Positions 35,303-44,219 of a stretch of DNA of 64,000 nt are shown here, piece after piece; within the stretch, counting starts at the first letter, position 1; every line of letters starts with the position of its first letter. The translations under genes were made by a program, and so were the position numbers. The notes beneath the pieces were generated by a model that had not been told where the DNA came from, did not search any database, and saw nothing but the letters and a program-made list of their open reading frames with translations. The stretch comes from Pseudomonas guariconensis (GTDB lineage Bacteria; Pseudomonadota; Gammaproteobacteria; Pseudomonadales; Pseudomonadaceae), in the NCBI RefSeq assembly GCF_024127895.1, contig NZ_JAMYBK010000017.1, positions 1 to 64,000 of the forward strand, in the 5' to 3' direction.

Positions 35303-37189
35303 TCAGCCTTGTTCCACCCGATTTCGCCCCAGCTCCTTGGCACGGTACAGCGCGGCATCGGCGCGCTTGAGCACCTGGTCGCCACGCTCGCCGGAGCGAA
35401 ACGCGCTCAGCCCTATGGAAGTGGTGATCACCACCCGCTGGCCCTTGAAGTGGAACGGGCAAGCCTCGACTGCCGCGCGTAGGGCCTCGGCCATCTCGCC
35501 CCCGTCCGCCAGCGAGGTCTGCGGTAGCAGCAGGACGAATTCCTCGCCGCCAAAGCGGGCGATGAAGTCCTGGCCACGCAGGCGCTTGCGCAACTGGTCG
35601 GCGACGATCTTCAGGACCTTGTCCCCGGCCAGGTGGCCATAGCTGTCGTTGATACGCTTGAAGTGGTCGAGGTCGAGAATCGCCATCGACAGATGGCCAC
35701 CTTGCTCCTGCCAGGCTTGTACCTCGCGCTCGACACGCTCCGTCCAGGCGGCTCGGTTGGGCAGGCCGGTCAGTGGGTCGATCAATGCTTTCTGCCGCTG
35801 CTCCTCCAGGTGATCGCGATAGCCGAGGGCCTCCTGCTCCATATGCGCCACCCGTTCGGCCAAACCCTGCAGGCGGCCGGCCAGTTCCTGCTCGCGGCGG
35901 TCGCGCTCCTGCTGGTGTTCGTCCATGGTCGTCAGCAGGCCCTCGAGGCGGTTCTCCAAGATGTGCTTGAGGCTGTCCAGGTCAACGGCGCCTTGCACGC
36001 TGTTCTGCAGACCGTCGACCTGCTCGCGCAACTGGCTGTCGAGTTCGCGGGCGGCGCAACTGTTGTCGGCATGCCCGGCACTGGCCTCCTGCAGGTGGCC
36101 CTGGAAGCTTTCCAGGCGTTCGTTGAGCTGCTGCAGGTAGGCCTCGAACTCGTGCTGGCCGCTGTCGGTGATCGCCAGCATCAGCACCGCCAGGTCATCC
36201 AGTACCGGGATCAGCTCATACCAGTTGAGCCCGCGTGACACCCGCTCACGCATGGCCAGGGCCTGGGCCTTGTGACGCTCCGGTAGGCTCAGGTCGTCGA
36301 GCAGGCCGATCAGGGTCTGCTCGATGTGTGCGGCTACCGTGCTGTAGGGCGGTTCGACGGCATCGGGCAGGGCGTAGGGACCGTCTTCATCGATGGCTTC
36401 GCCTGGGCCATCGGCCAGCGGCTCGCCAGGCTCGCGGTCATCGTCCGGCGACGGCTCCACCTCGAGCGGGCACTCGGTCGGGGCCGTCTCCTGCGCCGAG
36501 GGTAGCTCGATCTCGATCGGGTCTGGACCTGGTGCCTCGGCCAGCGGCTGCAATTCATCCATGTCGCCCGGAAGGGCTACGGGCTCGGCACCCGGCTGCG
36601 CCATGGCGCCGGCGACGGGCAGCGTCTCGGCCATGGCCGCGACAGGCTGGGTTTGCGCCTGCGTCTCGTGGTTACCGAACAAGCGCTGCAGCAACCCTGG
36701 CCGGGGCTCCTCCTCCGGCCTTTGCAACACACGCAAGGCCCGGCCCTGCAAACCGCTGAGTTCGCCCAGCAAGGGCGGCAGCTCGCGGGACTGGCTGACG
36801 CCCCCTTCGAGCTTCTTGGAGAGTTTCTTCAAAGGGCGGGCGACCTCGCCTGGCAATGGCAGGCCTTGCAACTGACCAACCAGCGCCGTCAAGGCATCAC
36901 TGACCTGGTTCATGCGGGTTTCGCGTCGCTGCTCAGAATCCAGCACGGCCTTTTCCAGCCGTGGGATCAAGCCGGCGAGGCCGGCGTCCAGGTTGTCACT
37001 ACGGATGACTTCGCGCATTTCCTTCATGCACTGGTCGACCGCCTTGTCACTGCCCTCGGCTGCCAGGGAACTGCGCACCAGGCCACGGCGCAGCAGGTCG
37101 AGACGGGCTTCCCAGCGGCGTTCGAGCTTTTCCTGCTGTTCGATGCTCTTGAGGTATTTTTCTTTCCAGCGCTCGGCTTCGTCGGTCAT
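35303..37189 (-). CDS. dgcH: GGDEF-domain diguanylate cyclase DgcH-like
   Basis: The 628-residue protein has a long helical, coiled-coil-rich N-terminal part (residues 1-450), with an acidic linker near residues 200-260, and a C-terminal GGDEF domain. The active-site motif is GGEEF (547-551), preceded by RGQD five residues upstream, an intact inhibitory I-site. It makes c-di-GMP from two GTP. Start ATG 37189 (MTDEAERWKEKYL) is preferred over ATG 37216 by family resemblance; neither has a strong ribosome binding site. It lies next to the EEP-family gene, 63 bp downstream of its stop. Confidence 0.88.
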   Translation of the reverse strand: MTDEAERWKEKYLKSIEQQEKLERRWEARLDLLRRGLVRSSLAAEGSDKAVDQCMKEMREVIRSDNLDAGLAGLIPRLEKAVLDSEQRRETRMNQVSDALTALVGQLQGLPLPGEVARPLKKLSKKLEGGVSQSRELPPLLGELSGLQGRALRVLQRPEEEPRPGLLQRLFGNHETQAQTQPVAAMAETLPVAGAMAQPGAEPVALPGDMDELQPLAEAPGPDPIEIELPSAQETAPTECPLEVEPSPDDDREPGEPLADGPGEAIDEDGPYALPDAVEPPYSTVAAHIEQTLIGLLDDLSLPERHKAQALAMRERVSRGLNWYELIPVLDDLAVLMLAITDSGQHEFEAYLQQLNERLESFQGHLQEASAGHADNSCAARELDSQLREQVDGLQNSVQGAVDLDSLKHILENRLEGLLTTMDEHQQERDRREQELAGRLQGLAERVAHMEQEALGYRDHLEEQRQKALIDPLTGLPNRAAWTERVEREVQAWQEQGGHLSMAILDLDHFKRINDSYGHLAGDKVLKIVADQLRKRLRGQDFIARFGGEEFVLLLPQTSLADGGEMAEALRAAVEACPFHFKGQRVVITTSIGLSAFRSGERGDQVLKRADAALYRAKELGRNRVEQG

Positions 37190-37252
37190 GCCTGGGTCCG
37201 CAACGGGTGGTGGCATCTAGATTTCGGCGAAAAGCCCGAACTCTTGAGACCT

Positions 37253-38107
37253 CTAGCTCACGACCGGCAGCGTATCCACCGCCAAGGCTTCAGGCAAACG
37301 AATCTCGACGGCAACGGGAAGGTGATCGGAAATGGGCTGGGCCAGCACCTCGACCCGCTCCAGGGTCAGGCTCGGGCTGAGCAGGATGTGGTCCAGGCAA
37401 CGTTGGGGGCGCCAACTGGGGAAGGTGGCCTCGACCTGCGGGGCCACCAGGCCCAAATCGCGCAGGGGTGAATGCTCGAGCAAGTCGTTGGCATGGGTGT
37501 TCATGTCGCCCATGAGGACCTGGTGGCGGTAGCCGCCGATCAGCTCGCGCACGTAGGCCAGTTGCCGGGCACGGGTCTTGGCGCCGAGCGCCAGGTGCAT
37601 CATCACCACGATCAGCGCGTCCTTGCCTTCACCGAAACGCACCAGGATCGCCCCGCGCCCGGCAGGGCCGGGCAGGGGATGGTCTTCCAGGTGCTGGGGC
37701 TTGAGCCGGCTGAGCACGCCGTTGCTGTGCTGGGCGAAACGCCCCAGGTTGCGGTTGAGCTGCTGGTACCAGTAAGGGAAGGCACCAAGCTGGGCCAGGT
37801 GCTCGACCTGGTTGACGTAGCCCGAGCGCAGGCTGCCGCCGTCGACCTCCTGCAGGGCCACCAGGTCGAAGTCGCCGAGCAGGTCACCGATCTTCTGCAA
37901 GTTGCCCGCACGCCCCGTATGCGGCAACAGGTGCTGCCAGCTGCGGGTCAGGTAGTGGTGGTAGCGCTCGGTGCTGATGCCGACCTGGATGTTGAAGCTG
38001 AGCAGCCGCAGCCGGCCATCTTCCGGCAGGCCCGGGGCCTGCAGGTGATGTTCGTTGACCTGCGGCTGATGCGGGCCGATACCTCGCGTGGTCCGGAAGC
38101 GGCTCAT
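37253..38107 (-). CDS. endonuclease/exonuclease/phosphatase (EEP) family protein
   Basis: The 284-residue protein shows EEP motifs in order: LSFNIQVG (Asn), ALQEVDGG (catalytic Glu), LGDMNTH-like LMGDMNTHAND (Asp and Asn) and ISDHLPVAVEI (Asp-His). This metal-dependent phosphodiesterase fold acts on nucleic acids, lipids or inositol phosphates; the substrate cannot be read here. It has no signal peptide. It ends 63 bp before the dgcH start and starts 12 bp after the dsbA stop, so all are on one strand. Confidence 0.86.
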   Translation of the reverse strand: MSRFRTTRGIGPHQPQVNEHHLQAPGLPEDGRLRLLSFNIQVGISTERYHHYLTRSWQHLLPHTGRAGNLQKIGDLLGDFDLVALQEVDGGSLRSGYVNQVEHLAQLGAFPYWYQQLNRNLGRFAQHSNGVLSRLKPQHLEDHPLPGPAGRGAILVRFGEGKDALIVVMMHLALGAKTRARQLAYVRELIGGYRHQVLMGDMNTHANDLLEHSPLRDLGLVAPQVEATFPSWRPQRCLDHILLSPSLTLERVEVLAQPISDHLPVAVEIRLPEALAVDTLPVVS

Positions 38108-38119
38108 GCAGGGCGCCGC

Positions 38120-38752
38120 TTACTTCGCGGCGCGCTCCTTGGCGATCAACTGGTCGGCGACATCCAGCACCCCTTCCGGGCCACCGGCGGTGCCCAGGTC
38201 GAAACGGTACTTGCCGTTGACCACCATGCTCGGCACGCCGGTGATCTCGTACTTCTTCGCCAGTTCCTTGGCCTGCTTGACCTGGCCCTTGATGGCGAAA
38301 GAGTTGAAGGTGGCGAGGAACTTGTCCTTGTCCACACCCTGGGTGGCGAGGAAGTCGGCCATTTCCTCAGGCTTGGTCAGGTGCATGCGCTTGTTCTGGA
38401 TGGCATCGAACACCGCGGCATGGACCTTGTGCTCCACACCCATGGCTTCGAGGGTCAGGAACATCTGGCCGTGGGCGTCCCACGGGCCACCGAACATGGC
38501 TGGCACGCGCTTGAAGTTGACGTCGGCCGGCAGTTTTTCAGCCCAGGGGTTGATGGTCGGTTCGAAGTGGTAGCAGTGCGGGCAGCCGTACCAGAAGAGC
38601 TCGACGACTTCGATCTTGCCTGGCACGGAAACCGGGACAGGGTTGCTCAGCTCGAAATACTGCTCGCCTGCCACAGGCTCCGCGGCCTGTACGGCGGTCA
38701 TTCCGAATACGCTGGCGGCGACCAGCGCAGCGCTGAGAATCAGTTTACGCAT
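38120..38752 (-). CDS. dsbA: periplasmic thiol:disulfide oxidoreductase DsbA
   Basis: The 210-residue protein has a signal peptide (to about residue 23, MTAVQAA) and a thioredoxin fold with the CPHC active site (Cys57, Cys60 in FWYGCPHCYHFEP) and the cis-proline segment TGVPSMVVNGKY. It oxidises cysteines of secreted proteins. It is preceded by cytochrome c genes, the usual Pseudomonas order. The C-terminal helix ends KERAAK. Confidence 0.95.
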   Translation of the reverse strand: MRKLILSAALVAASVFGMTAVQAAEPVAGEQYFELSNPVPVSVPGKIEVVELFWYGCPHCYHFEPTINPWAEKLPADVNFKRVPAMFGGPWDAHGQMFLTLEAMGVEHKVHAAVFDAIQNKRMHLTKPEEMADFLATQGVDKDKFLATFNSFAIKGQVKQAKELAKKYEITGVPSMVVNGKYRFDLGTAGGPEGVLDVADQLIAKERAAK

Positions 38753-38848
38753 GCTTTACTCCTGAGCAGTCATTGGTCGCCTCGACGCGACCCGTACTGT
38801 GACAGGTCGGGAAGGGCCCGAGTTCTGTAGTGTAATGGCTACGGACAG

Positions 38849-38875
38849 AAAAAAGGGCAGCCCGCGCCGCCCTTT
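38849..38875 (-). terminator. rho-independent terminator after the cytochrome c4 gene
   Basis: AAAGGGC (38852-38858) pairs with GCCCTTT (38869-38875). On the minus strand the hairpin is followed by T-residues (complement of A at 38849-38854). It separates the cytochrome genes from dsbA. Confidence 0.85.
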
Positions 38876-38904
38876 CATCATCGCCTGACAGCATTAACCG
38901 AAAA

Positions 38905-39522
38905 TTAATGCAGGCCCTGGATGTAACTGGCCAAGGCTTCGATGTCCTTGTTGCTCAGCTTGGCGGCGATCGAACGCATGGTCATGGCGTCGCCGTCATT
39001 GGTGCGGTTGCCCTCACGGAAGTCGGTGAGTTGCTTGGACACGTACTGGGCGTGCTGGCCGCTCAGGTGCGGGAAACCGGCCAGGGCGATACCCGCGCCG
39101 TTGGGCGAGTGGCAACCGGTGCAGGCCGGCATGCCTTTTTCCAGGTCGCCGCCGTTGAACAGGGCACGGCCACGCTCGACCAGGTTGGGGTCGGCGGCCC
39201 CGACGCTGCCCTTCTGGCTGGCGAAATAGGCCGCGATGTCGGCCAGGTCCTGGTCGCTGAAGGGGTCGAGCATGCCCGTCATTTCCAGCACGGTACGCTT
39301 GCCGGACTTGATGTCGTGGAGTTGTTTCTCGAGATAGCGCTGGCCTTGGCCGGCCAGTTTGGGGAAGTTCGGCGCCAAGCTGTTGCCGTCGGGGTTGTGG
39401 CAGGCTCCACAGACGGCTGTCTTGGCCTGGCCGGCAGCAGCATCGCCTTTGATGGGTTGCGCAGCATTGGCCGCACCTGCGACACCCACGGTCAACAGCA
39501 GACTCACGAATAGTTTGTTCAT
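38905..39522 (-). CDS. diheme cytochrome c4
   Basis: The 205-residue protein has a signal peptide (to about residue 20, GAANA) and two cytochrome c domains with heme motifs CGACH (Cys38, Cys41, His42) and CTGCH (Cys134, Cys137, His138). Axial methionines fall in MTGML and DAMTMRSIAAKLS. This periplasmic electron carrier can feed cytochrome oxidases. It lies 31 bp after the cytochrome c5-like gene, in one operon. Confidence 0.93.
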   Translation of the reverse strand: MNKLFVSLLLTVGVAGAANAAQPIKGDAAAGQAKTAVCGACHNPDGNSLAPNFPKLAGQGQRYLEKQLHDIKSGKRTVLEMTGMLDPFSDQDLADIAAYFASQKGSVGAADPNLVERGRALFNGGDLEKGMPACTGCHSPNGAGIALAGFPHLSGQHAQYVSKQLTDFREGNRTNDGDAMTMRSIAAKLSNKDIEALASYIQGLH

Positions 39523-39553
39523 CAGCTAATCCAACACGGCTAAGGGTGAAATG

Positions 39554-39856
39554 TTATGTATCGGGACTGTCGCTCATCCAGAGGATGACCGACCGGTAGT
39601 CCTCGGTACTGCAGTCCATGCACAATCCACGCGGCGGCATAGCCTTGAAACCCTGGGTAACATGCGCCACCAGTACCTCCACACCTCGCGCCAGCCTTGG
39701 CTCCCAGGCTGCCCGGTCACCCTTCTTGGGTGCCTGTGGCAACTGCCCGGCGTGACAGGCCGCACACGTGCGGTTGTACAACGCCTCGGGATCCTGTGTA
39801 GCCTGAGCGCTGAAAAACGGCAGGAACATACCGACAGCAAGCAGCCATTTCGCCAT
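39554..39856 (-). CDS. small monoheme cytochrome c (c5-like)
   Basis: The 100-residue secreted protein has a signal peptide (to about residue 18, FFSAQA) and heme motif CAACH (Cys31, Cys34, His35). The axial Met is in AMPPRG (Met73), and Cys79 and Cys82 (CMDC) suggest the c5-type disulfide. The start MAKWLLAVGM follows AAAGG about 10 bp upstream. It is the first gene of the cytochrome operon, divergent from engB; both share a promoter region of about 190 bp. Confidence 0.88.
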   Translation of the reverse strand: MAKWLLAVGMFLPFFSAQATQDPEALYNRTCAACHAGQLPQAPKKGDRAAWEPRLARGVEVLVAHVTQGFKAMPPRGLCMDCSTEDYRSVILWMSDSPDT

Positions 39857-40049
39857 GCGCAACGACCTTTCAGGGTTGGGGGCCGCGCTGCGTTCTGATG
39901 CGCGAGCTTCTGATCGACACCCCATGCACATCATCCTACGCCGGGATAATGCGCACACAAAAACTGGGGCATTATATACTTCCGCCATCCAAACGGAAAC
40001 GACACAGCTTGCCGGGCCTGGTCTTGGCGGCACCCACATCGGATATCCC

Positions 40050-40682
40050 ATGCAAGTCAAAAACCCCATCCTCGGCCTCTGCCAGAAAGCCAAATTCGCC
40101 CTTAGCGCCGCCAAGGTCGAACAATGCCCGGACGACCAGGGTTACGAGGTGGCTTTCGCCGGCCGTTCCAACGCCGGCAAGTCCAGCGCCCTCAACACCC
40201 TGACCCATGCCAGCCTGGCGCGTACCTCCAAGACCCCGGGACGCACCCAGCTGTTGAATTTCTTCAGTCTGGACGATGAACGGCGTTTGGTCGACCTGCC
40301 AGGCTACGGATATGCAAAAGTGCCGATTCCGCTCAAGCAGCACTGGCAGCATCACCTGGAGGCCTACCTCGGCAGCCGCGAGTGCCTGCGCGGGGTGATC
40401 CTGCTGATGGACGTGCGTCACCCGATGACCGACTTCGACAAGATGATGCTCGACTGGTCCACGGCCAGCGGCATGCCCATGCACATCCTGCTGACCAAGG
40501 CCGACAAGCTGACCTTCGGCGCCGCCAAGAACACCTTGCTCAAGGTGCAGTCGGAAATCCGCAAGGGCTGGGGCGAGGGAGTGACCATCCAGCTGTTCTC
40601 GGCGCCCAAGCGCATGGGGCTGGAAGAGGCCTATGGCGTGCTGGCCGGCTGGATGGAGCTGGAAGACAAGCCAGCGGCATGA
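40050..40682 (+). CDS. engB: ribosome-assembly GTPase EngB/YsxC
   Basis: The 210-residue TRAFAC GTPase has G1 GRSNAGKSS (about 33-41), the switch-I region KTPGRTQLLNFF, G3 DLPGYG, G4 TKADKL and G5 SAPK. It acts in 50S ribosomal subunit assembly. Start ATG 40050 (MQVKNPILGLCQK) is the conserved one; the open frame extends 195 bp upstream over the divergent promoter region without homology. The ErsA candidate and polA follow on the opposite strand. Confidence 0.94.
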   Translation: MQVKNPILGLCQKAKFALSAAKVEQCPDDQGYEVAFAGRSNAGKSSALNTLTHASLARTSKTPGRTQLLNFFSLDDERRLVDLPGYGYAKVPIPLKQHWQHHLEAYLGSRECLRGVILLMDVRHPMTDFDKMMLDWSTASGMPMHILLTKADKLTFGAAKNTLLKVQSEIRKGWGEGVTIQLFSAPKRMGLEEAYGVLAGWMELEDKPAA

Positions 40683-40739
40683 CTGGGGGCAAGCTTCAAG
40701 CTGGGGCTGCTACATGCCCGGGATCGCCGAATCGCGGGC

Positions 40740-40870
40740 AAAAAAAACCCCGGACTTCGTATGGGGAGGGGGAAGTTCGGGGTTCAAGTCCGGACCGCTA
40801 GGGCGGGGTCCGGGTATCTGCCAACACTTAACACAACATAGGAGCATCGAAAGGCTTCACCAGCCATTCA
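40740..40870 (-). ncRNA. ersA: ErsA-like AlgU-controlled small RNA candidate
   Basis: On the minus strand an about 131-nt RNA can be drawn from the AlgU-type promoter (below) to a terminator: stem AACCCCG.AC (40784-40775 complement) with GTCCGGGGTT, followed by eight U (40747-40740). The terminator loop is C-rich (UUCCCCCUCCCC), a candidate seed against Shine-Dalgarno sequences. A second hairpin, CCGGACC/GGUCCGG, lies upstream (about 40790-40820). The engB-polA location and size agree with P. aeruginosa ErsA, an envelope-stress sRNA of about 132 nt. The 5' end is approximate. Confidence 0.75.
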
Positions 40871-40875
40871 GTTAC

Positions 40876-40903
40876 TCTGAGTCCCGGTTCACCGGTTTAG
40901 TTC
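40876..40903 (-). promoter_or_regulatory. AlgU (sigma22)-type promoter of the ErsA candidate
   Basis: On the minus strand GAACTA (40898-40903) and TCAGA (40876-40880) are spaced by 17 bp, close to GAACTT-N16/17-TCtgA. Start of transcription is expected about 7 bp downstream. The known P. aeruginosa ersA gene is AlgU-dependent. Confidence 0.72.
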
Positions 40904-41018
40904 CGACGCCCTGAAAACTATTTGCGATAGTTTCATGAACACTCAGAACCACTGACGCTGAGCCAGCTTCGGATCCGCGACACTACGCCGCAGATCCTAC
41001 GCCTCTTTGTCACACCGT

Positions 41019-43784
41019 TCAGTGAGCTTCGTCCCAATTCGAGCCGATGCCGACTTCCACCAGCAGCGGCACGTCCAGTTGCGCGGCGTTGCTCATGTAT
41101 GGGCGGATCTGCTCCCTGACCTGCTCCACCAGATCCTCGCGCACCTCCAGCACCAGTTCGTCGTGCACCTGCAGGATCACCCGCGCATCCAGGCCGCTGT
41201 CGGTCAGCCAGTTGTCCACCGCCACCATGGCGCGCTTGATGATATCGGCCGCGGTGCCCTGCATCGGCGCGTTGATCGCGGTGCGCTCGGCGCCCTTGCG
41301 CAGGGCCGGGTTCTTCGCGTTGATGTCCGGCAGGTACAGGCGGCGGCCGAACAGCGTCTCGACGAAACCCTGCTCGGCGGCCTGGGCACGAGTGCGCTCC
41401 ATGTAGGCCAGCACGCCTGGGTAGCGGGCGAAGTAACGGTCGATGTAGTCCTGCGACTGCTTGCGGTCGACACCGATTTGCTTGGCCAGGCCGAAGGCGC
41501 TCATGCCATAGATCAGGCCGAAGTTGATGGCCTTGGCGCTGCGCCGCTGGTCGCTGGTGACCTGCTCCAGCGGCACGCCGAACACCTCCGCGGCGGTCGC
41601 CCGGTGCACGTCCAGGTCATTGCGGAAGGCATGCAGCAGGCCCTCGTCCTTGGCCAGGTGGGCCATGATGCGCAGCTCGATCTGCGAATAGTCGGCGGCC
41701 AGCAGCTTGTAGCCGGGGCTGGCGATGAACGCCTGGCGGATACGCCGGCCTTCGGCGGTGCGGATCGGGATGTTCTGCAGGTTCGGGTCGCTGGACGACA
41801 GCCGGCCGGTGGCGGCCACGGCCTGCTGGTAGGAAGTGTGGATGCGCCCGGTACGCGGGTTGATCTGCTCCGGCAAACGGTCGGTGTAGGTGCTCTTGAG
41901 CTTGCTCATCGAGCGGTACTGCATCAGCACCTTGGGCAACGGGTAGTCCTGCTCGGCCAGTTCCGCCAGGACCGCCTCGGCGGTGGAGGCCTGGCCCTTG
42001 GCGGTCTTGCTCAGCACCGGCATGCCCAGCTTGTCGTAGAGGATCACGCCCAGTTGCTTGGGCGAGCCGAGATTGAATTCCTCGCCGGCCAGTTCGAAGG
42101 CCTCGCGCTCCAGCTCGGCCATCTTCACGCCCAGCTCGCCGCTCTGCACCGCCAGCAGCTCGGCGTCGACCAGCGCGCCCTGGCGCTCGATCTTCGCCAG
42201 TACCGGCACCAGCGGCATCTCGATGTCCATCAGCACCGGCTGCACGCTCGGGGTCTGGGCCAAGCGCGCCTGCAGGGCATGGTGCAGCCGCAGGGTGATA
42301 TCAGCGTCCTCGGCAGCGTAGGGGCCAGCCTTTTCCAGCGGGATCTGGTTGAAGGTCAACTGCTTGGCGCCCCTGCCGGCGATGTCCTCGAAGGCGATGG
42401 TGGAATGGTCCAGGTACTTGAGCGCCAGGCTGTCCATGTCGTGGCGGGTGGCGGTGGAGTCCAGCACGTAGGATTCGAGCATGGTGTCGTAGGCCACGCC
42501 ACGCATCTGGATGCCCTGGGCCGGGTCGCCGCCGATGGCGCAGTTGGCCAGGATGTTGATGTCGTACTTGGCGTTCTGGCCGACCTTGGCCTTGCCCGGG
42601 TCTTCCAGCAGCGGCTTGAGGGCCAGCAGCACCTTGTCGCGGTCCAGTTGGGCGGGGGCGCCTTCGTAGTCGTGGGTCAGTGGCACGTAGGCCGCCTCAT
42701 GGGGCTCGATGGCGAACGACAGGCCGACCAGCCTGGCCTGCTGGGCATCCAGGCTGGTGGTCTCGGTGTCGAAGGCGAACAGCGGCGCCTGGCGCAGCCG
42801 TTGCAGCCAGTGATCGAAGCGCGCCTGGTCGAGGATGGTCTCGTACTTGGGCTCGGCCTTGGCCACCGGCTCCTGCGCCGTGGCGATCGCTTCGCCGGCC
42901 TGGGCCGCATCGCGCTGGACCTCGGCGATCCAGCTCTTGAACTCCATCTCGGTGTACAGCGCCAGCAGCGCTTCGCGGTCCGGCTCGCCGCAGACCAGCG
43001 CCTCGACCTCGATCTCCAGTGGCACATCGATCTTGATGGTGGCCAGCTCGTACGACAGGAACGCCGCGTCGCGGTGCTCCTCGAGCTTGGCCGGCAGGCC
43101 CTTGGCGCCGCGGATCGGCAGGGCGGGGACCTTGTCCAGGTTGTCGTACAGCTCGCACAGGCCGCCACCGATGCCGGTCAGCAGGCCCACGGCGGTCTTT
43201 TCGCCGACGCCGGGCACGCCGGGAATGTTGTCGACCTTGTCCCCCATCAGGGCGAGGAAGTCGATGATGTGCTCGGGGCCGACGCCAAATTTCTCGTGCA
43301 CGCCAGCAACGTCCAGCACGCTACCGGTCATGGTATTGACCAACGTGATGTGCCCGTCCACCAATTGGGCCATGTCCTTGTCACCGGTCGAGATGATCAC
43401 CGGCCGCCCCAGTGCCGCGCTGCTGCGCGCCAGGGTGCCGATCACGTCGTCGGCCTCGACCCCTTCGACGCACAGCAGCGGGTAGCCCAGGGCCTTGACG
43501 CTGGCATGCAGGGGCTCAATCTGCACCCGCAGGTCGTCCGGCATGCTTGGGCGGTTGGCCTTGTATTCGGCGAACATGGCGTCGCGGAACGTACCGCCCT
43601 TGGCGTCGAAGACCACCGCGAACAGGCTGTCCGGATACTGCTTGCGCAGGCTCTTGAGCATGTTCAGCACGCCCTTGACCGCGCCGGTAGGCATGCCCTT
43701 GGAGGTGGTCAGCGGCGGCAGTGCGTGGAAGGCGCGGTACAGGTAGGAGGAACCGTCCACCAGGACGAGGGGCGCTTGGCTCAT
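41019..43784 (-). CDS. polA: DNA polymerase I
   Basis: The 921-residue enzyme has the 5'-3' exonuclease/FEN domain (residues 1-290, starting LVLVDGSSYLYRAFHALPPL), a 3'-5' exonuclease domain (about 330-515, with FDTETTSLDA carrying the catalytic Asp/Glu) and the polymerase domain (motif A ADYSQIELRIMAHL, motif B RRSAKAINFGLIYG, motif C QVHDELVLEV). All three activities look intact. The start MSQAPLVLVDG is conserved; no good ribosome binding site precedes it. It serves in repair and Okazaki fragment processing. Confidence 0.97.
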   Translation of the reverse strand: MSQAPLVLVDGSSYLYRAFHALPPLTTSKGMPTGAVKGVLNMLKSLRKQYPDSLFAVVFDAKGGTFRDAMFAEYKANRPSMPDDLRVQIEPLHASVKALGYPLLCVEGVEADDVIGTLARSSAALGRPVIISTGDKDMAQLVDGHITLVNTMTGSVLDVAGVHEKFGVGPEHIIDFLALMGDKVDNIPGVPGVGEKTAVGLLTGIGGGLCELYDNLDKVPALPIRGAKGLPAKLEEHRDAAFLSYELATIKIDVPLEIEVEALVCGEPDREALLALYTEMEFKSWIAEVQRDAAQAGEAIATAQEPVAKAEPKYETILDQARFDHWLQRLRQAPLFAFDTETTSLDAQQARLVGLSFAIEPHEAAYVPLTHDYEGAPAQLDRDKVLLALKPLLEDPGKAKVGQNAKYDINILANCAIGGDPAQGIQMRGVAYDTMLESYVLDSTATRHDMDSLALKYLDHSTIAFEDIAGRGAKQLTFNQIPLEKAGPYAAEDADITLRLHHALQARLAQTPSVQPVLMDIEMPLVPVLAKIERQGALVDAELLAVQSGELGVKMAELEREAFELAGEEFNLGSPKQLGVILYDKLGMPVLSKTAKGQASTAEAVLAELAEQDYPLPKVLMQYRSMSKLKSTYTDRLPEQINPRTGRIHTSYQQAVAATGRLSSSDPNLQNIPIRTAEGRRIRQAFIASPGYKLLAADYSQIELRIMAHLAKDEGLLHAFRNDLDVHRATAAEVFGVPLEQVTSDQRRSAKAINFGLIYGMSAFGLAKQIGVDRKQSQDYIDRYFARYPGVLAYMERTRAQAAEQGFVETLFGRRLYLPDINAKNPALRKGAERTAINAPMQGTAADIIKRAMVAVDNWLTDSGLDARVILQVHDELVLEVREDLVEQVREQIRPYMSNAAQLDVPLLVEVGIGSNWDEAH

Positions 43785-43859
43785 GAGGAGAATCAACCTT
43801 TTCGGCAGGTCCGGCGCTAGAATAGCGGGAACAATTGACGACAAAGGGACAAGGTTATC

Positions 43860-44147
43860 ATGCGTACACCCATTCGCCTGTTGCTGCTCGGTCTGCTGGC
43901 CACCATGCCTGTCGTCACCCTGGCGGCGGACGACGCCCCCTCGGCCGATCCCGAGGTGACCATTCGCACGGAAGGCGACAACACCATCCAGGAGTACCGG
44001 CAGAACGGTTTCCTGTATGCGATCAAGGTCACGCCGAAGCACGGCAAGCCTTATTTCCTGGTACGCGCCGATGGCTCCGAGGGCAATTTCATTCGTTCCG
44101 ACCAACCGGACATGCTGATCCCCTCCTGGAAGCTCTTCGAGTGGTAA
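43860..44147 (+). CDS. DUF2782 secreted protein
   Basis: The 95-residue protein has a signal peptide (to about residue 23, VVTLAA) and the DUF2782 core: VTIRTEGDNTIQEYRQNGFLYAI, KVTPKHGKPYFLVRADGSEGN and a C-terminal LIPSWKLFEW. The family is conserved between polA and thrB in Pseudomonas and has no assigned function. AAGGTTATC precedes the ATG. It is divergent from polA with 75 bp between. Confidence 0.85.
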   Translation: MRTPIRLLLLGLLATMPVVTLAADDAPSADPEVTIRTEGDNTIQEYRQNGFLYAIKVTPKHGKPYFLVRADGSEGNFIRSDQPDMLIPSWKLFEW

Positions 44148-44177
44148 GGTAATAACGCGTATCGTTCACATAAACCA

Positions 44178-44199
44178 GGCACTTCCGGGCGGAAGTGCC
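44178..44199 (+). terminator. hairpin between DUF2782 and thrB genes
   Basis: GGCACTTCC (44178-44186) and GGAAGTGCC (44191-44199) form a perfect 9-bp stem with a GGGC loop. A T-rich stretch (TTCTTTT) appears only 12 bp later. It lies 21 bp before the thrB ATG, so it may be a weak terminator or a translation-control hairpin. Confidence 0.45.
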
Positions 44200-44219
44200 C
44201 GCATGGGCTTCTTTTCATC

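Noticed and set aside
40740..40870. Spot 42 (spf) RNA between engB and polA
   Set aside because: The location is shared with E. coli spf, but the AlgU-type promoter, C-rich terminator loop and size fit Pseudomonas ErsA.
41007..43820. 937-residue open frame on the plus strand opposite polA
   Set aside because: It is a shadow of high-GC codon bias in polA. The composition is repetitive, rich in Gln, His and Val, with no domain, and polA motifs are intact on the other strand.
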